In this document: positions 25,366 through 33,522 of the stretch, one piece after another
How the letters are laid out: every line of letters begins with the position of its first letter
Position numbering within the stretch: position 1 is the stretch's first letter
Source of the DNA: Leptolyngbya iicbica LK
GTDB taxonomy: Bacteria > Cyanobacteriota > Cyanobacteriia > Phormidesmidales > Phormidesmidaceae
Length of the DNA stretch: 64,000 nt
Direction: 5' to 3'
Assembly (NCBI RefSeq): GCF_004212215.1
Contig: NZ_QVFV01000002.1
Location: forward strand, 1,115,528-1,179,527
Program-made: the position numbers and the translations under genes
The notes under the pieces: model-generated
The model's input: only the letters and a program-made list of their open reading frames with translations
Database searches by the model: none
Told to the model about the DNA's origin: nothing

Positions 25366-25462
25366 AATCCCCTCCGATGGAGGGGTGCCCGGAGGGCGGG
25401 GTAGGTCAGATATCGGTCATGACTTGACTAACCCACCCCAACGCCCCTCCCCAGAGGGGATT
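25366..25462. repeat. Palindromic intergenic element (MITE-like), about 97 bp
   Basis: The left end begins AATCCCCTCC and continues through GGAGGGGTGCCC to GGCGGGGTAGGT; the right end runs ACCCACCCCAACGCCCCTCC to AGAGGGGATT. The ends are imperfect inverted repeats of about 35-40 bases. I recall near-identical GC-rich palindromes in many cyanobacterial genomes. No coding frame lies inside. Confidence 0.75.
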
Positions 25463-25550
25463 CAATATCGACGGAGAGCTTCACGCTAAACATGTACTTG
25501 GGCAATGCCACCCCCCTACGCCCGGAAACACTATTTTTGAGCAGTTCCCG

Positions 25551-25619
25551 ACCCAACCACCCTGCCACTCCACTTACCCAACCACCCTGCCACTCCACTT
25601 ACCCAATGACCCTGCCACC
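25551..25619. repeat. C-rich 25-mer tandem repeat
   Basis: ACCCAACCACCCTGCCACTC plus CACTT occurs at 25551-25575 and again perfectly at 25576-25600; a third, partial copy with two changes reaches 25619. Its reverse complement resembles the G-rich 16-mer array and its flank at 25090-25170. Confidence 0.9.
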
Positions 25620-25696
25620 CAGCTACCCACCGACTCCCCTTACCCAATCCGCCACAGGTGCGATACCCTTCTCACAGCCACGTTGGGAGAAATGGC

Positions 25697-27685
25697 ATGG
25701 TCATGGGCGGCACGGGTAATTCGAATAACCTGCTGGGCAGCCGTTACCGCATTTTGCGGGAACTCGGACGCGGGGGCTTTGGCTATACCTATTTGGCCGA
25801 AGACGTAAATCGCTTTAACGAACTTTGTGTGCTGAAAGAGTTTTTGCCGCAGGTGAATGACAATGAAGCCCTGCGGAAGGCCAAACAGCTCTTTGAGCGC
25901 GAGGCGGATGTACTGTATCAGCTCAACCATCCCCAAATTCCCAAGTTTCGCGAGCTATTGCGGGTGCAAGACCGGGGTCGGGGACGGTTGTTTCTCGTGC
26001 AGGATTATGTCGAAGGCCCGACCTATCAAGAATTACTCGAAACCCGTTTAAATGCCGGGAATCGCTTTGCCGAATCCGAAGTCATGCAACTGCTGCGGCA
26101 GATTTTGCCGGTGCTTAGTTATTTGCACAGCATTGGCGTCATTCACCGCGATATCGCCCCTGACAACCTGATCTCTCGGAATACGGACGGCCTGCCCGTG
26201 CTGATCGATTTTGGCGGGGTCAAGCAATTGGTCACAGCAGTGCAGCAACAGGTCAGTCACGACGGGGTGCCGACGCGCCTCGGCAAAGCCGGGTACGCCC
26301 CTGCGGAACAGATGGAATCGGGGCAGGTGTCGCCAAGTGCCGATTTATATGCGCTGGCGGTGACAGCGTTAGTGCTACTGACGGGCCAAACGCCTGACGT
26401 TTTGTACGATCGCTATACCCAGCGCTGGCGATGGCAAGACTATGTGAGTATCAGCCCGCGGTTGGCGACGGTATTGGAACGGATGCTGGCCCCCCGGGTG
26501 GGCGATCGCTATTCCTCAGCGACGGCGGTCGCCAAGGCGCTCTCCAGTCCGGATCTTTACACCGCTCCGGGCTATGCCAATGGCAACAGCTATTCCGAGC
26601 CAACCGTGGCCGTGGCACCGGGTCGGGGTAGCGACCCCAGCACGATGGTGGCGCCCCCAGGTCCTCCGCCTGCCCCAGTAAAACCGTCAAAACAATCGCG
26701 CCCTAACCCGACCGGGGGCTGCTTTCAGGCCTTTTTTGGCCTGTTATTACTGATCGGCTCCATTGGTCTAGTGTGGTGGATTGCCACTCGCTGGGAACCG
26801 GACGGTCCGATTACAAATCCCGAGGGAAACACACCCGAAGAGACGCAGCCCGAGGACACCAATCCAACTTTTTCGCCTGAAGAGCAGGCCCGTAAAGCTA
26901 AACTTCGTCAACGGCGCGAGCGGTTGCAAGTGGATGAGCGCTATCTGGTGGCCGTGACGGATCAATTGTTCTATATTCAATTTCCCGAGATTCAACGACC
27001 GCTAAGCGACGACCCTGCGGATGCCGAGCTCCGGGCCGAGTGGGACAGTATTGCCAACGAAGTGCTGGATGTCTTAGAGGCGGAACTGAGCGCTCAAGCT
27101 CGCCAACGGTTGGGCAGCTATGGGGCCAGCGATCGCGACCAATGGCGACAGCGAGTAAACCAGCTATACGTCAGCAGTCGCGCCCTGTATGACCTGGCCG
27201 ATGCTAAGTTTGCCTATCTGTATCCGCAGACAGCCCAGCAAAACTTCATTGACCAGCCGATTGGGCAGATTTGGCACGGGCTCGCGGACGATCGGGTGCG
27301 GGGCATTGAGTCCGGCGATCTGCTCGAAGAGATTCGCTTTGCCAGCGGTGAGTTTAGCCAGTCGTTGCGCGATCGCTTAGGGCCGGGTGAAGGTCGAATT
27401 TATATCCTCAACCTCAGCGAGGGGCAACTGATGCGGCTCAATCTGCAAGCTGCTCCCGGCACCACCCGCTTATCCATCTATGTGCCCAGTCCCAATGACT
27501 CAGTGCCCTTTTTGCTGGAAGATTCCAGCGATCGCACCTGGTCCGGCACCCTGCCCCAGTCCGGCTATTACGAAATCACCGTCGTGAATATTCAAACCGC
27601 TGCCCTCAATTACGCATTGGATGTCAGCGTTGATAACGTCACCTCTACCCCTTCTGAGCCCGCCCCCGCCGAAGACAAAAATTAG
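25697..27685 (+). CDS. Receptor-like Ser/Thr protein kinase with pre-peptidase-like C-terminal domain
   Basis: 662 residues from the ATG at 25697, which has a GGGAG ribosome site at 7 bases; a GTG at 25658 lacks one. The kinase domain (15-280) has the glycine loop GRGGFGYTY at 24-32, ATP-anchoring Lys47, catalytic loop HRDIAPDN at 150-157 and DFG at 171-173. The residue after HRDI is Ala in place of the usual Lys. A Pro-rich linker precedes one membrane span near 350-372 (FFGLLLLIGSIGLVWWIATR). The outer part of about 290 residues is helical, then ends in a PPC-like beta-sandwich (LGPGEGRIYILNLSEGQLMR). It probably senses an extracytoplasmic signal. Confidence 0.88.
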   Translation: MVMGGTGNSNNLLGSRYRILRELGRGGFGYTYLAEDVNRFNELCVLKEFLPQVNDNEALRKAKQLFEREADVLYQLNHPQIPKFRELLRVQDRGRGRLFLVQDYVEGPTYQELLETRLNAGNRFAESEVMQLLRQILPVLSYLHSIGVIHRDIAPDNLISRNTDGLPVLIDFGGVKQLVTAVQQQVSHDGVPTRLGKAGYAPAEQMESGQVSPSADLYALAVTALVLLTGQTPDVLYDRYTQRWRWQDYVSISPRLATVLERMLAPRVGDRYSSATAVAKALSSPDLYTAPGYANGNSYSEPTVAVAPGRGSDPSTMVAPPGPPPAPVKPSKQSRPNPTGGCFQAFFGLLLLIGSIGLVWWIATRWEPDGPITNPEGNTPEETQPEDTNPTFSPEEQARKAKLRQRRERLQVDERYLVAVTDQLFYIQFPEIQRPLSDDPADAELRAEWDSIANEVLDVLEAELSAQARQRLGSYGASDRDQWRQRVNQLYVSSRALYDLADAKFAYLYPQTAQQNFIDQPIGQIWHGLADDRVRGIESGDLLEEIRFASGEFSQSLRDRLGPGEGRIYILNLSEGQLMRLNLQAAPGTTRLSIYVPSPNDSVPFLLEDSSDRTWSGTLPQSGYYEITVVNIQTAALNYALDVSVDNVTSTPSEPAPAEDKN

Positions 27686-29061
27686 TTATTGTCTCCCTGA
27701 CTCACCCAGACTTGATTCCGCCCTCTCTTCTTGGCCTCGTACAAAGCCACATCGGCGCGCTTGAGGAGGCTTTCAAAGTCGGTTTGTTCTGCCATTGGCA
27801 CTAATCCAACGCTGATGGTGAGAGGAATCATGTAGTGATCTATCACCATGGGGCAGGCTTCAATGCTGGTGCGAACGCGATCGATGACCTCAATCGCTTC
27901 CGTTAGGGGGGTTTCCTGCAAGATAATGGCAAACTCGTCGCCCCCCAAACGGCCAAAGAGGTCTGACTCCCGCAATTCGTTGGCACATATGTGGGTCAAA
28001 TGGATTAAGGCTTTGTCGCCTGTGGCGTGTCCATAGGTGTCATTAATGACCTTGAAATGATCGATGTCAAATAGCGCAACGGCCAACTCTCCCCCGTTGC
28101 GTCGATGCACCGCCATCTCTTGTTGGCCTAACGCGATCAAGTGCCGACGATTACTGATATTGGTAAGGGGATCAAGCGTGGCCTCCTTGTACAAATGTTC
28201 TTCAAAAGCCGTGCGATCGGCATGATCCCGCTTCAGAAAGTATTGGGTCAGTAACATCGCAACGCAGACAAACGGCATGACGATCGCAATAACCTTGGGC
28301 GCAATCAGTAGACTCGGTCGCTGCAACGACCAGGCCAATCGGCCGATCGCCTGGCCAGTCGTATTCGTCAACGTCTTAGTATTCGTTACCCTTTCGGTCG
28401 GGTGGGCTAGGTGCAGTCCTGGCAGTTCATACGCCGCTGCCAGTTCCTCAATGTAGTCGTCATCTAACCGTCGCCCCATAGACAAGTAACTGCCTGGTCT
28501 GACTGCCTCAGTTTCCTCATTGATAAAGGGACTCAAAGCGACTAAATAAATATCCCTCCCAGCAGTGATATAACCAGCCACCATCCCTTCATCTACTTCG
28601 CTCTGCAAAGATGTTGCGATTAATTCTTCCAAGCCACCCGCCATCAGTTGCTCAAATTGCAACCCTTCGACCTCGCTATGCAGGCTGAGATGCGCCAGCT
28701 GATTGCCAGCCTTAATCGCCAGAGAAAAATCAAACCCATGCTCGTCGATCAGATATTGGCCAGAATTCTGCTCGATCCAGGTTTCATCAATTTCCACCAC
28801 AATGGCCTCATAAGCCTCATCCCAATAGGAATATTCCAGCAGAACCGTTTTCAAATATCGGGCTTCTAAATTCAAGGCGATATCGACTCGATGGGCACGA
28901 TCGGCCTTGGCGGCCCGGTCTAGTGAAGTTAAGAGAAATAAGACGCTGGAAACAACGGCTAAGCCGGTGGCAATATACAGGCCACTGACTAACGAAACGA
29001 CTGATTTAGTAGTAACGAAACTTTCATGATTGATGGCGGTGAGATTTTCACGACTACGCAT
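27682..29061 (-). CDS. CHASE4-GGDEF diguanylate cyclase
   Basis: 459 residues. Membrane spans near 20-46 and 252-276 enclose a periplasmic CHASE4-type sensor, recognisable by EYSYWDEAYEAI at 76-87. The C-terminal domain is a complete GGDEF cyclase: RLGGDEFA with the active-site GGDEF at 373-377, DIDHFKVINDTYGH at 332-345, and an inhibitory I-site RESD at 364-367. It should make cyclic di-GMP from two GTP in response to an external cue and be feedback-inhibited. The stop codon overlaps that of the convergent kinase gene by two bases; no terminator separates them. Confidence 0.9.
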   Translation of the reverse strand: MRSRENLTAINHESFVTTKSVVSLVSGLYIATGLAVVSSVLFLLTSLDRAAKADRAHRVDIALNLEARYLKTVLLEYSYWDEAYEAIVVEIDETWIEQNSGQYLIDEHGFDFSLAIKAGNQLAHLSLHSEVEGLQFEQLMAGGLEELIATSLQSEVDEGMVAGYITAGRDIYLVALSPFINEETEAVRPGSYLSMGRRLDDDYIEELAAAYELPGLHLAHPTERVTNTKTLTNTTGQAIGRLAWSLQRPSLLIAPKVIAIVMPFVCVAMLLTQYFLKRDHADRTAFEEHLYKEATLDPLTNISNRRHLIALGQQEMAVHRRNGGELAVALFDIDHFKVINDTYGHATGDKALIHLTHICANELRESDLFGRLGGDEFAIILQETPLTEAIEVIDRVRTSIEACPMVIDHYMIPLTISVGLVPMAEQTDFESLLKRADVALYEAKKRGRNQVWVSQGDNN

Positions 29062-29399
29062 TATTTTGATCGCTCAACTGTCGGAGCTCAACTCCAGACG
29101 TTTTCAGTCATTGGCTAAGAAATATCATCGTTTAGCAGCCAGAATTCTTTCGCAGAAAGATATTAGAGATTCATCCTTTGCTTCAATGTCGGCAACTGAA
29201 TGCCTGGCAGCCACGGTGCTTGGAACGAAATGAATGGGTGATGCGCCCTTAAATCAATTTTATCCGATTACAGTCAATGACTATCCACCATAATCCGATT
29301 AAGAATTTGCCATTATCTCACTGCGCTGATCGGGATTCTGAAGTTAGGTGTGGGATAGTAACAAACAGATAACTTGCTGATATTTACTGTTCTGGGGGT
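29062..29399. other. Intergenic region between divergent genes
   Basis: A 338-base AT-rich stretch between the cyclase gene (minus) and folB (plus). Promoters for both are expected. I see no convincing gene, repeat or RNA. Confidence 0.45.
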
Positions 29400-29801
29400 A
29401 TGGATAAAATTTACGTCAATGACATTCGCGCTTTTGGCTACTCGGGTGCTTTGCCAGAAGAAAATGTGCTCGGACAGTGGTTTCGAGTCGATTTGACGCT
29501 GATGTTGGATTTATCGAGCGCCGGAAGTTCTGACGTGTTAACTGACACCTACAACTACGCCGCCGCTATCGTCGCCGTGCAGCAGTTGATTCAGCAGCAA
29601 CCGTTTAATCTGGTCGAAACGCTGGCCAGCGAGATTGTGAAAGCGGTGTTGCGCACCGATGATCGCCTCACTCAAATTACCGTCAAGCTCACCAAACTCA
29701 CGCCCCCGGTGCCCCACTTTGCAGGCGACATTGCGGTCGAAATCACTCGCGATCGCCACCACCTCAACACGCCGTCACCCGCACCGCTTGACCAGAGTTG
29801 A
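29400..29801 (+). CDS. folB: Dihydroneopterin aldolase
   Basis: 133 residues, FolB family, catalysing cleavage of dihydroneopterin to hydroxymethyl-dihydropterin and glycolaldehyde in folate synthesis. The N-terminal strand MDKIYVNDIRAFGYSGALPE and following ENVLGQWFRVDLTL are diagnostic, as are LVETLASEIVKAVL and the catalytic-lysine region TVKLTKLTPPVPHFAG near 93-108. The extra 15 C-terminal residues are Pro/His-rich and variable. A G-rich ribosome site precedes the ATG. Other folate genes are not adjacent. Confidence 0.93.
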   Translation: MDKIYVNDIRAFGYSGALPEENVLGQWFRVDLTLMLDLSSAGSSDVLTDTYNYAAAIVAVQQLIQQQPFNLVETLASEIVKAVLRTDDRLTQITVKLTKLTPPVPHFAGDIAVEITRDRHHLNTPSPAPLDQS

Positions 29802-29821
29802 CCCCAAGCATTGCAGGGACA

Positions 29822-29917
29822 TTAGGCGATCGCCGCTGACTCGAACATTAGCAGCCACAGCAGCGCTAGCAGCACCACGCCGCCAATTTTCACGAGCCCC
29901 CATAGGCGTCCATTCAT
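29822..29917 (-). CDS. Possible 31-aa single-span membrane protein
   Basis: An ATG at 29915-29917, 22 bases after the stop of the LCP gene on the same strand, opens a 31-codon frame. The product is MNGRLWGLVK followed by a membrane helix IGGVVLLALLWLLMFESA and a short tail. Basic N-terminus and single span fit a small membrane protein with its N-terminus in the cytoplasm. There is no clear ribosome site. I do not recognise it; it could be a real partner of the upstream gene or chance. Confidence 0.3.
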   Translation of the reverse strand: MNGRLWGLVKIGGVVLLALLWLLMFESAAIA

Positions 29918-29939
29918 GGTCAGGTAGCCAGCGTATTGA

Positions 29940-31328
29940 TTACTGCACGTCGGGCGATCGCATCAGCCAGTCGCGGCCCACCCGCACCGTCAGTTCCGAC
30001 TGCAAATCACCAGTCGATTCCGCAGCGACTCGACCCAGATTCAAAATCGAGGTCATCAATTCGGCGCTGTTGACATCGCCTCGCTGGGCCACCACTTGAG
30101 TCCGCTGCAGCTCGCCCGACCAGTCACCAATGACATACACATTACGGAAGCCTTCACTGCGGAGATAATCCGCCACCTCGCCCGCTACGCGCGGTTCCCC
30201 CGAGGCATTTTGTACCGCAATGGGCAAACTCGTGATGACTTGATTTTCTCGATTGGAGAGCAGCGCCACGCCGTCCAAATCAAAAAAGTTATTCATCACC
30301 TGCTGGGTCGCCACCGCATCCAAAATCCAGTAACTCGCGATGTATTCCTGCGGCGAACTAAAGCGTCCCGGCAGCATCACCATTTGCATACTGTCGGGCT
30401 CAATTTCCATCGCGACATTGGACAAGGCCAAAATCTCTTCCACCGTGAGGTTGGTATCCACGTAACGCATCATGACCCGCGTCACCTGCGGCAAGCGGGG
30501 GATCACCGTGGGATGGGTGAGGCGATCGCGGATCGCCTTGATCAAAATTTGCTGCCGCTGCACCCGGCCAATGTCACCATTGCCATCACTGCGGAACCGC
30601 GCAAACTGCTCAGCCTGACTACCATCCAGGGTCTGCCAACCCGGCTCCAGGTCAATATTCAACCCCTGAGTCACGTCTTGATAGACCATGCGCTGCGGCA
30701 CGTTGACCTCGACCCCACCGAGCAAATCTACCAGCTCGCGCAAGGCGCCGGTGCTGACCCGCACATAGCGATCGATGGGCACCGGCCCCAAATTGCTCTG
30801 AATCGTGCTCGCAACTAACTCTGGCCCACCCGCCAGATTGGCATGGTTAATCTTGGTCACCCCTTCGCCAGGAATGTTGACCTGGGTATCACGGGGGATC
30901 GACAGCAAATCTACGGAACCTTCCTCGGGATCAATGCGGGCCAACAGCATCACGTCCGATCGCCCCGAAAACAGGGTGTCGGCTCCCTCTTGCCCTGGCT
31001 CGGGTAAATCGACGCCCATGATCAAAATGTTGACCGGGCGCGTCACCTGATAGCGAAACCCCGTTTCCCACATATCGGCCAAGTTCAGCGGGGCGTTATC
31101 TTCGGTTTGCAAAGACTCCGGTAAAGGCACTGTCGTCGCGATCAATGCGCCCCCGACCGCCGCTGCGATCGCCGTCCCCCCAAACACAATCGTCCACACA
31201 ATCCGGCGTACCCAAGGCCCGACCGCCGACACTAAATCGGTGGCCGAGGTCGGTGCATGAGGCGTAGCAGTCTGTGGCGTCGCCTGGGGGGGTGTTTTAT
31301 GCGGGGGGGGTTGAACAGACGGCGACAT
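29940..31328 (-). CDS. LytR-CpsA-Psr (LCP) family glycopolymer transferase
   Basis: 462 residues. A Pro-rich cytoplasmic segment (1-40), one membrane span near 42-66, then the LCP domain outside: NILIMGVDLPE, SGRSDVMLLARIDPEEG with the catalytic Asp/Arg set, LLSIPRDTQV, KINHANLAGG, and RFRSDGNGDIGRVQRQQ. A LytR_C domain closes the protein (about 375-462; VQNASGEPRVAGEVADYL). LCP enzymes move undecaprenyl-linked glycopolymers onto cell-wall acceptors. It is divergent from manC, which makes GDP-mannose for such polymers; the 183-base gap should hold both promoters. Confidence 0.9.
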   Translation of the reverse strand: MSPSVQPPPHKTPPQATPQTATPHAPTSATDLVSAVGPWVRRIVWTIVFGGTAIAAAVGGALIATTVPLPESLQTEDNAPLNLADMWETGFRYQVTRPVNILIMGVDLPEPGQEGADTLFSGRSDVMLLARIDPEEGSVDLLSIPRDTQVNIPGEGVTKINHANLAGGPELVASTIQSNLGPVPIDRYVRVSTGALRELVDLLGGVEVNVPQRMVYQDVTQGLNIDLEPGWQTLDGSQAEQFARFRSDGNGDIGRVQRQQILIKAIRDRLTHPTVIPRLPQVTRVMMRYVDTNLTVEEILALSNVAMEIEPDSMQMVMLPGRFSSPQEYIASYWILDAVATQQVMNNFFDLDGVALLSNRENQVITSLPIAVQNASGEPRVAGEVADYLRSEGFRNVYVIGDWSGELQRTQVVAQRGDVNSAELMTSILNLGRVAAESTGDLQSELTVRVGRDWLMRSPDVQ

Positions 31329-31511
31329 GAAACCTCACACTTTTCTAAAATTTGGGAGCCGACTGAGAGTTGAGACGGCTCTGGCGAACTGTTTTTGAAG
31401 CGAACTTAAAGGCTTACTTGCAAAAATATGAATAAAGATTAAGGCGATTATATCCTGCTTCTCTGAAGCTTTGGGTACTATAGGCCGGACAATATTTGGA
31501 GTGTCAGCACT

Positions 31512-32576
31512 ATGCCCCCGACGGTGATTCCAGTGATTTTGGCTGGCGGCAAGGGTGAACGCTTTTGGCCTGTAAGCCGCCGCCAACACCCGAAGCAGTT
31601 TCTCTGCTTGGATGGAAGCGGTTTTAGTCTACTGCAATCCACCGCGAACCGACTCTTACCAATGGCGGAAAGCTGGGACTCACTCTGGGTCATCACGGCC
31701 GCCCATTTGGCTGATGGCATTCGGGAACAACTGCCGGACCTGCCCGAGCAAAATCTTTTGATTGAGCCAGAGGGCAAAGATACGGCCCCAGCAGTGGCCT
31801 GGGCAACCTTGGAGGTAGCCAAGCGTCATGGCGACGGGGCGATCGCGGGGTTCTTTCCCGCTGATCACTGGATTGCGGATGAAGCGGGCTATCGCGAGAC
31901 GTTGAAAGCGGCCGCCGCCTTAGCCACCGAGCGAGGCGCGATCGCCACCCTGGGCATTACCCCCACCTTTCCCTCGACGGGGTACGGCTACATCGAGCAA
32001 GGCGATCCCCTCGGCACCTACGGTGACTGCGCGGCCTACACCGTGGCCCGCTTTACCGAAAAGCCGGATGAGAGTACTGCGGAAGACTTTATCGCCAGCG
32101 GTCGCTTTAGCTGGAATAGCGGCATGTTTATCTTTCCGGCGGGGGTGATGCTGCAAGAGTTAGATACCCATGCGCCGCAAATCATGGAGCCCTTGCGCGC
32201 TCAGGGAGTCGACGCTTACGCCAAGCTCGACAAACTCAGCATCGACTACGCCGTCATGGAAAAGACTGACAAAGCCTGTGTGATGCCCGTGAACTTTGGG
32301 TGGGATGACCTCGGCGATTGGAACGCCGTGGAGCGGCTGCTGAAAACTCCCGAAACGCCCAATGTGGAAATGGCGCAACATCTCGGACTCGACACTACTG
32401 ACAGCATTGTCTACGCCTCAGACGAAGATGAGGTGATCGTCACCATTGGCCTGGAAGATGTGGTGGTAGTACGCGATGGCAAGGCCACCCTGGTGGTGCA
32501 CAAAAGTCGTACCCAAGACATCAAAAAAGCCGTCAAGGCCCTGGGGGCAGATCCCAAGTTCCAGCATCTGCTCTAA
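31512..32576 (+). CDS. manC: Mannose-1-phosphate guanylyltransferase
   Basis: 354 residues, a single-domain GDP-mannose pyrophosphorylase without the isomerase domain. The pyrophosphorylase signature is ILAGGKGERFWPVSRR at 9-24 with PKQFL behind it; FPADHW supplies the metal-binding Asp, and FTEKPDE and WNSGMFIF are the sugar-phosphate motifs. It makes GDP-mannose from GTP and mannose-1-phosphate for exopolysaccharide and glycan synthesis. No other sugar-nucleotide genes adjoin it. A palindromic repeat follows after 16 bases. Confidence 0.93.
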   Translation: MPPTVIPVILAGGKGERFWPVSRRQHPKQFLCLDGSGFSLLQSTANRLLPMAESWDSLWVITAAHLADGIREQLPDLPEQNLLIEPEGKDTAPAVAWATLEVAKRHGDGAIAGFFPADHWIADEAGYRETLKAAAALATERGAIATLGITPTFPSTGYGYIEQGDPLGTYGDCAAYTVARFTEKPDESTAEDFIASGRFSWNSGMFIFPAGVMLQELDTHAPQIMEPLRAQGVDAYAKLDKLSIDYAVMEKTDKACVMPVNFGWDDLGDWNAVERLLKTPETPNVEMAQHLGLDTTDSIVYASDEDEVIVTIGLEDVVVVRDGKATLVVHKSRTQDIKKAVKALGADPKFQHLL

Positions 32577-32592
32577 ACCTCGACAAAGTAGG

Positions 32593-32656
32593 AGGGGACG
32601 GGTCCCTGACGGATCAACCCGTTCGGTCTCGCTTGAGTCCAAGGGACCCGTCCCCT
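32593..32656. repeat. AGGGGACG palindromic repeat, copy 1
   Basis: AGGGGACGGGTCCCT (32593-32607) is perfectly complementary to AGGGACCCGTCCCCT (32642-32656), with a 34-base loop. It lies in the gap between manC and the lipoprotein gene. Related elements occur at 36385 and 54395. Confidence 0.9.
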
Positions 32657-32702
32657 TCAGGCCCACGATCGCCCCACTTGTCCGGGGTGAAATAGCGCTA
32701 TC

Positions 32703-33440
32703 ATGCAGCGGGATCAGGCTTCAAGAGGCAATATGAGATCGCGGTTTGGGCATTCATCAATCCAGGGAGTGGGGGCAAGGAGAACGCTAGGCGGCGTGAT
32801 CGCGGGCTTGTGCCTGTTAGGACTGGTCGCCTGCCGTCCGGCCCCACCGGAAGTGACCGGGCCACCATCCCTTGATGAACCCACCGCATCGGTGCCAGCG
32901 CCGCCCCCGCCCCCAGATACGGCCTTTTTGGCCCTCATTACGCCAGCGCAAACCGCGCAAATTCGCGCGTTAGGGTTACCACTGGTGCTGCCGACAGCGA
33001 TTCCCGATGAATTTGCGGTGGTGCAGCTGCTCACGCAGTCAGACGAGCGGTTTGGGGGCTATCAGGTGCTTTATCGCGATGGCAGCGATCGCTGCTTTTT
33101 GATTGAGTACACGATGGGCGGCATCGGCGGCATCCCCCCGACGGAAAACCGTTTACCCCTAACGCCACCGATACTCACCGACGACACGGCGGAATATGGC
33201 TTGAACTATGGGCTATACGACGATCCAGCCTTACGCCAGCAGTCGCCCGCACCGTTATTAATCAGTGACTGGCTGCCGGTGGAAGGAGGCTTTGTGCGGT
33301 TGTCTGGGGCCGCATTGATCAACAGCACGCTGAGTCCTGAAGTGCCTTGCACAAATCTGGCGCCAGAAGCAGCGATCGCGGTCATCAATTCCTTAGCGGT
33401 CATTTCAGACGATATTCAAGGCGACGGCGTACCCGAATAG
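32703..33440 (+). CDS. Putative lipoprotein of unknown function
   Basis: 245 residues from the ATG at 32703, or 235 from Met11. A twin-Arg-rich start and hydrophobic segment (LGGVIAGLCLLGLVAC) end in a lipobox LVAC, so the mature protein starts at a lipid-modified Cys near 44. A Pro-rich linker precedes a domain with LITPAQTAQIRALGLPLVLP and FGGYQVLYRDGSDRCFLIEY, a pattern I associate with cyanobacterial hypothetical proteins of unknown role. It is probably on the periplasmic face. It ends 82 bases before the convergent adenosyltransferase gene. Confidence 0.7.
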   Translation: MQRDQASRGNMRSRFGHSSIQGVGARRTLGGVIAGLCLLGLVACRPAPPEVTGPPSLDEPTASVPAPPPPPDTAFLALITPAQTAQIRALGLPLVLPTAIPDEFAVVQLLTQSDERFGGYQVLYRDGSDRCFLIEYTMGGIGGIPPTENRLPLTPPILTDDTAEYGLNYGLYDDPALRQQSPAPLLISDWLPVEGGFVRLSGAALINSTLSPEVPCTNLAPEAAIAVINSLAVISDDIQGDGVPE

Positions 33441-33449
33441 CTGCGGCTC

Positions 33450-33467
33450 CTGACGGTTTCCCGTCAG
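33450..33467 (+). terminator. Hairpin between convergent genes
   Basis: CTGACGG (33450-33456) pairs with CCGTCAG (33461-33467) with loop TTTC; GGC/GCC flanks can extend it. No T run follows on the plus strand, so termination strength is uncertain. Confidence 0.4.
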
Positions 33468-33522
33468 CCGTGATAAAAGCAGGGAGCGCCTTCCCCCTGA
33501 GCGATCGCTCCACTCCAGCACC

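Larger units (their letters stand above)
25023..25696. other. Repeat-rich intergenic region
   Basis: A 674-base gene-free interval between divergent selO and the kinase gene. It holds three separate repeats: four perfect copies of a 16-mer (25103-25166), a 97-base palindromic element (25366-25462) and two and a half copies of a 25-mer (25551-25619). The two tandem arrays are G-rich and C-rich respectively and their sequences are related in inverted orientation. Confidence 0.75.

Noticed and set aside
25103-25619. Possible CRISPR array
   Set aside because: Repeats of 16 and 25 bases are directly adjacent with no unique spacers, and no cas genes are nearby.
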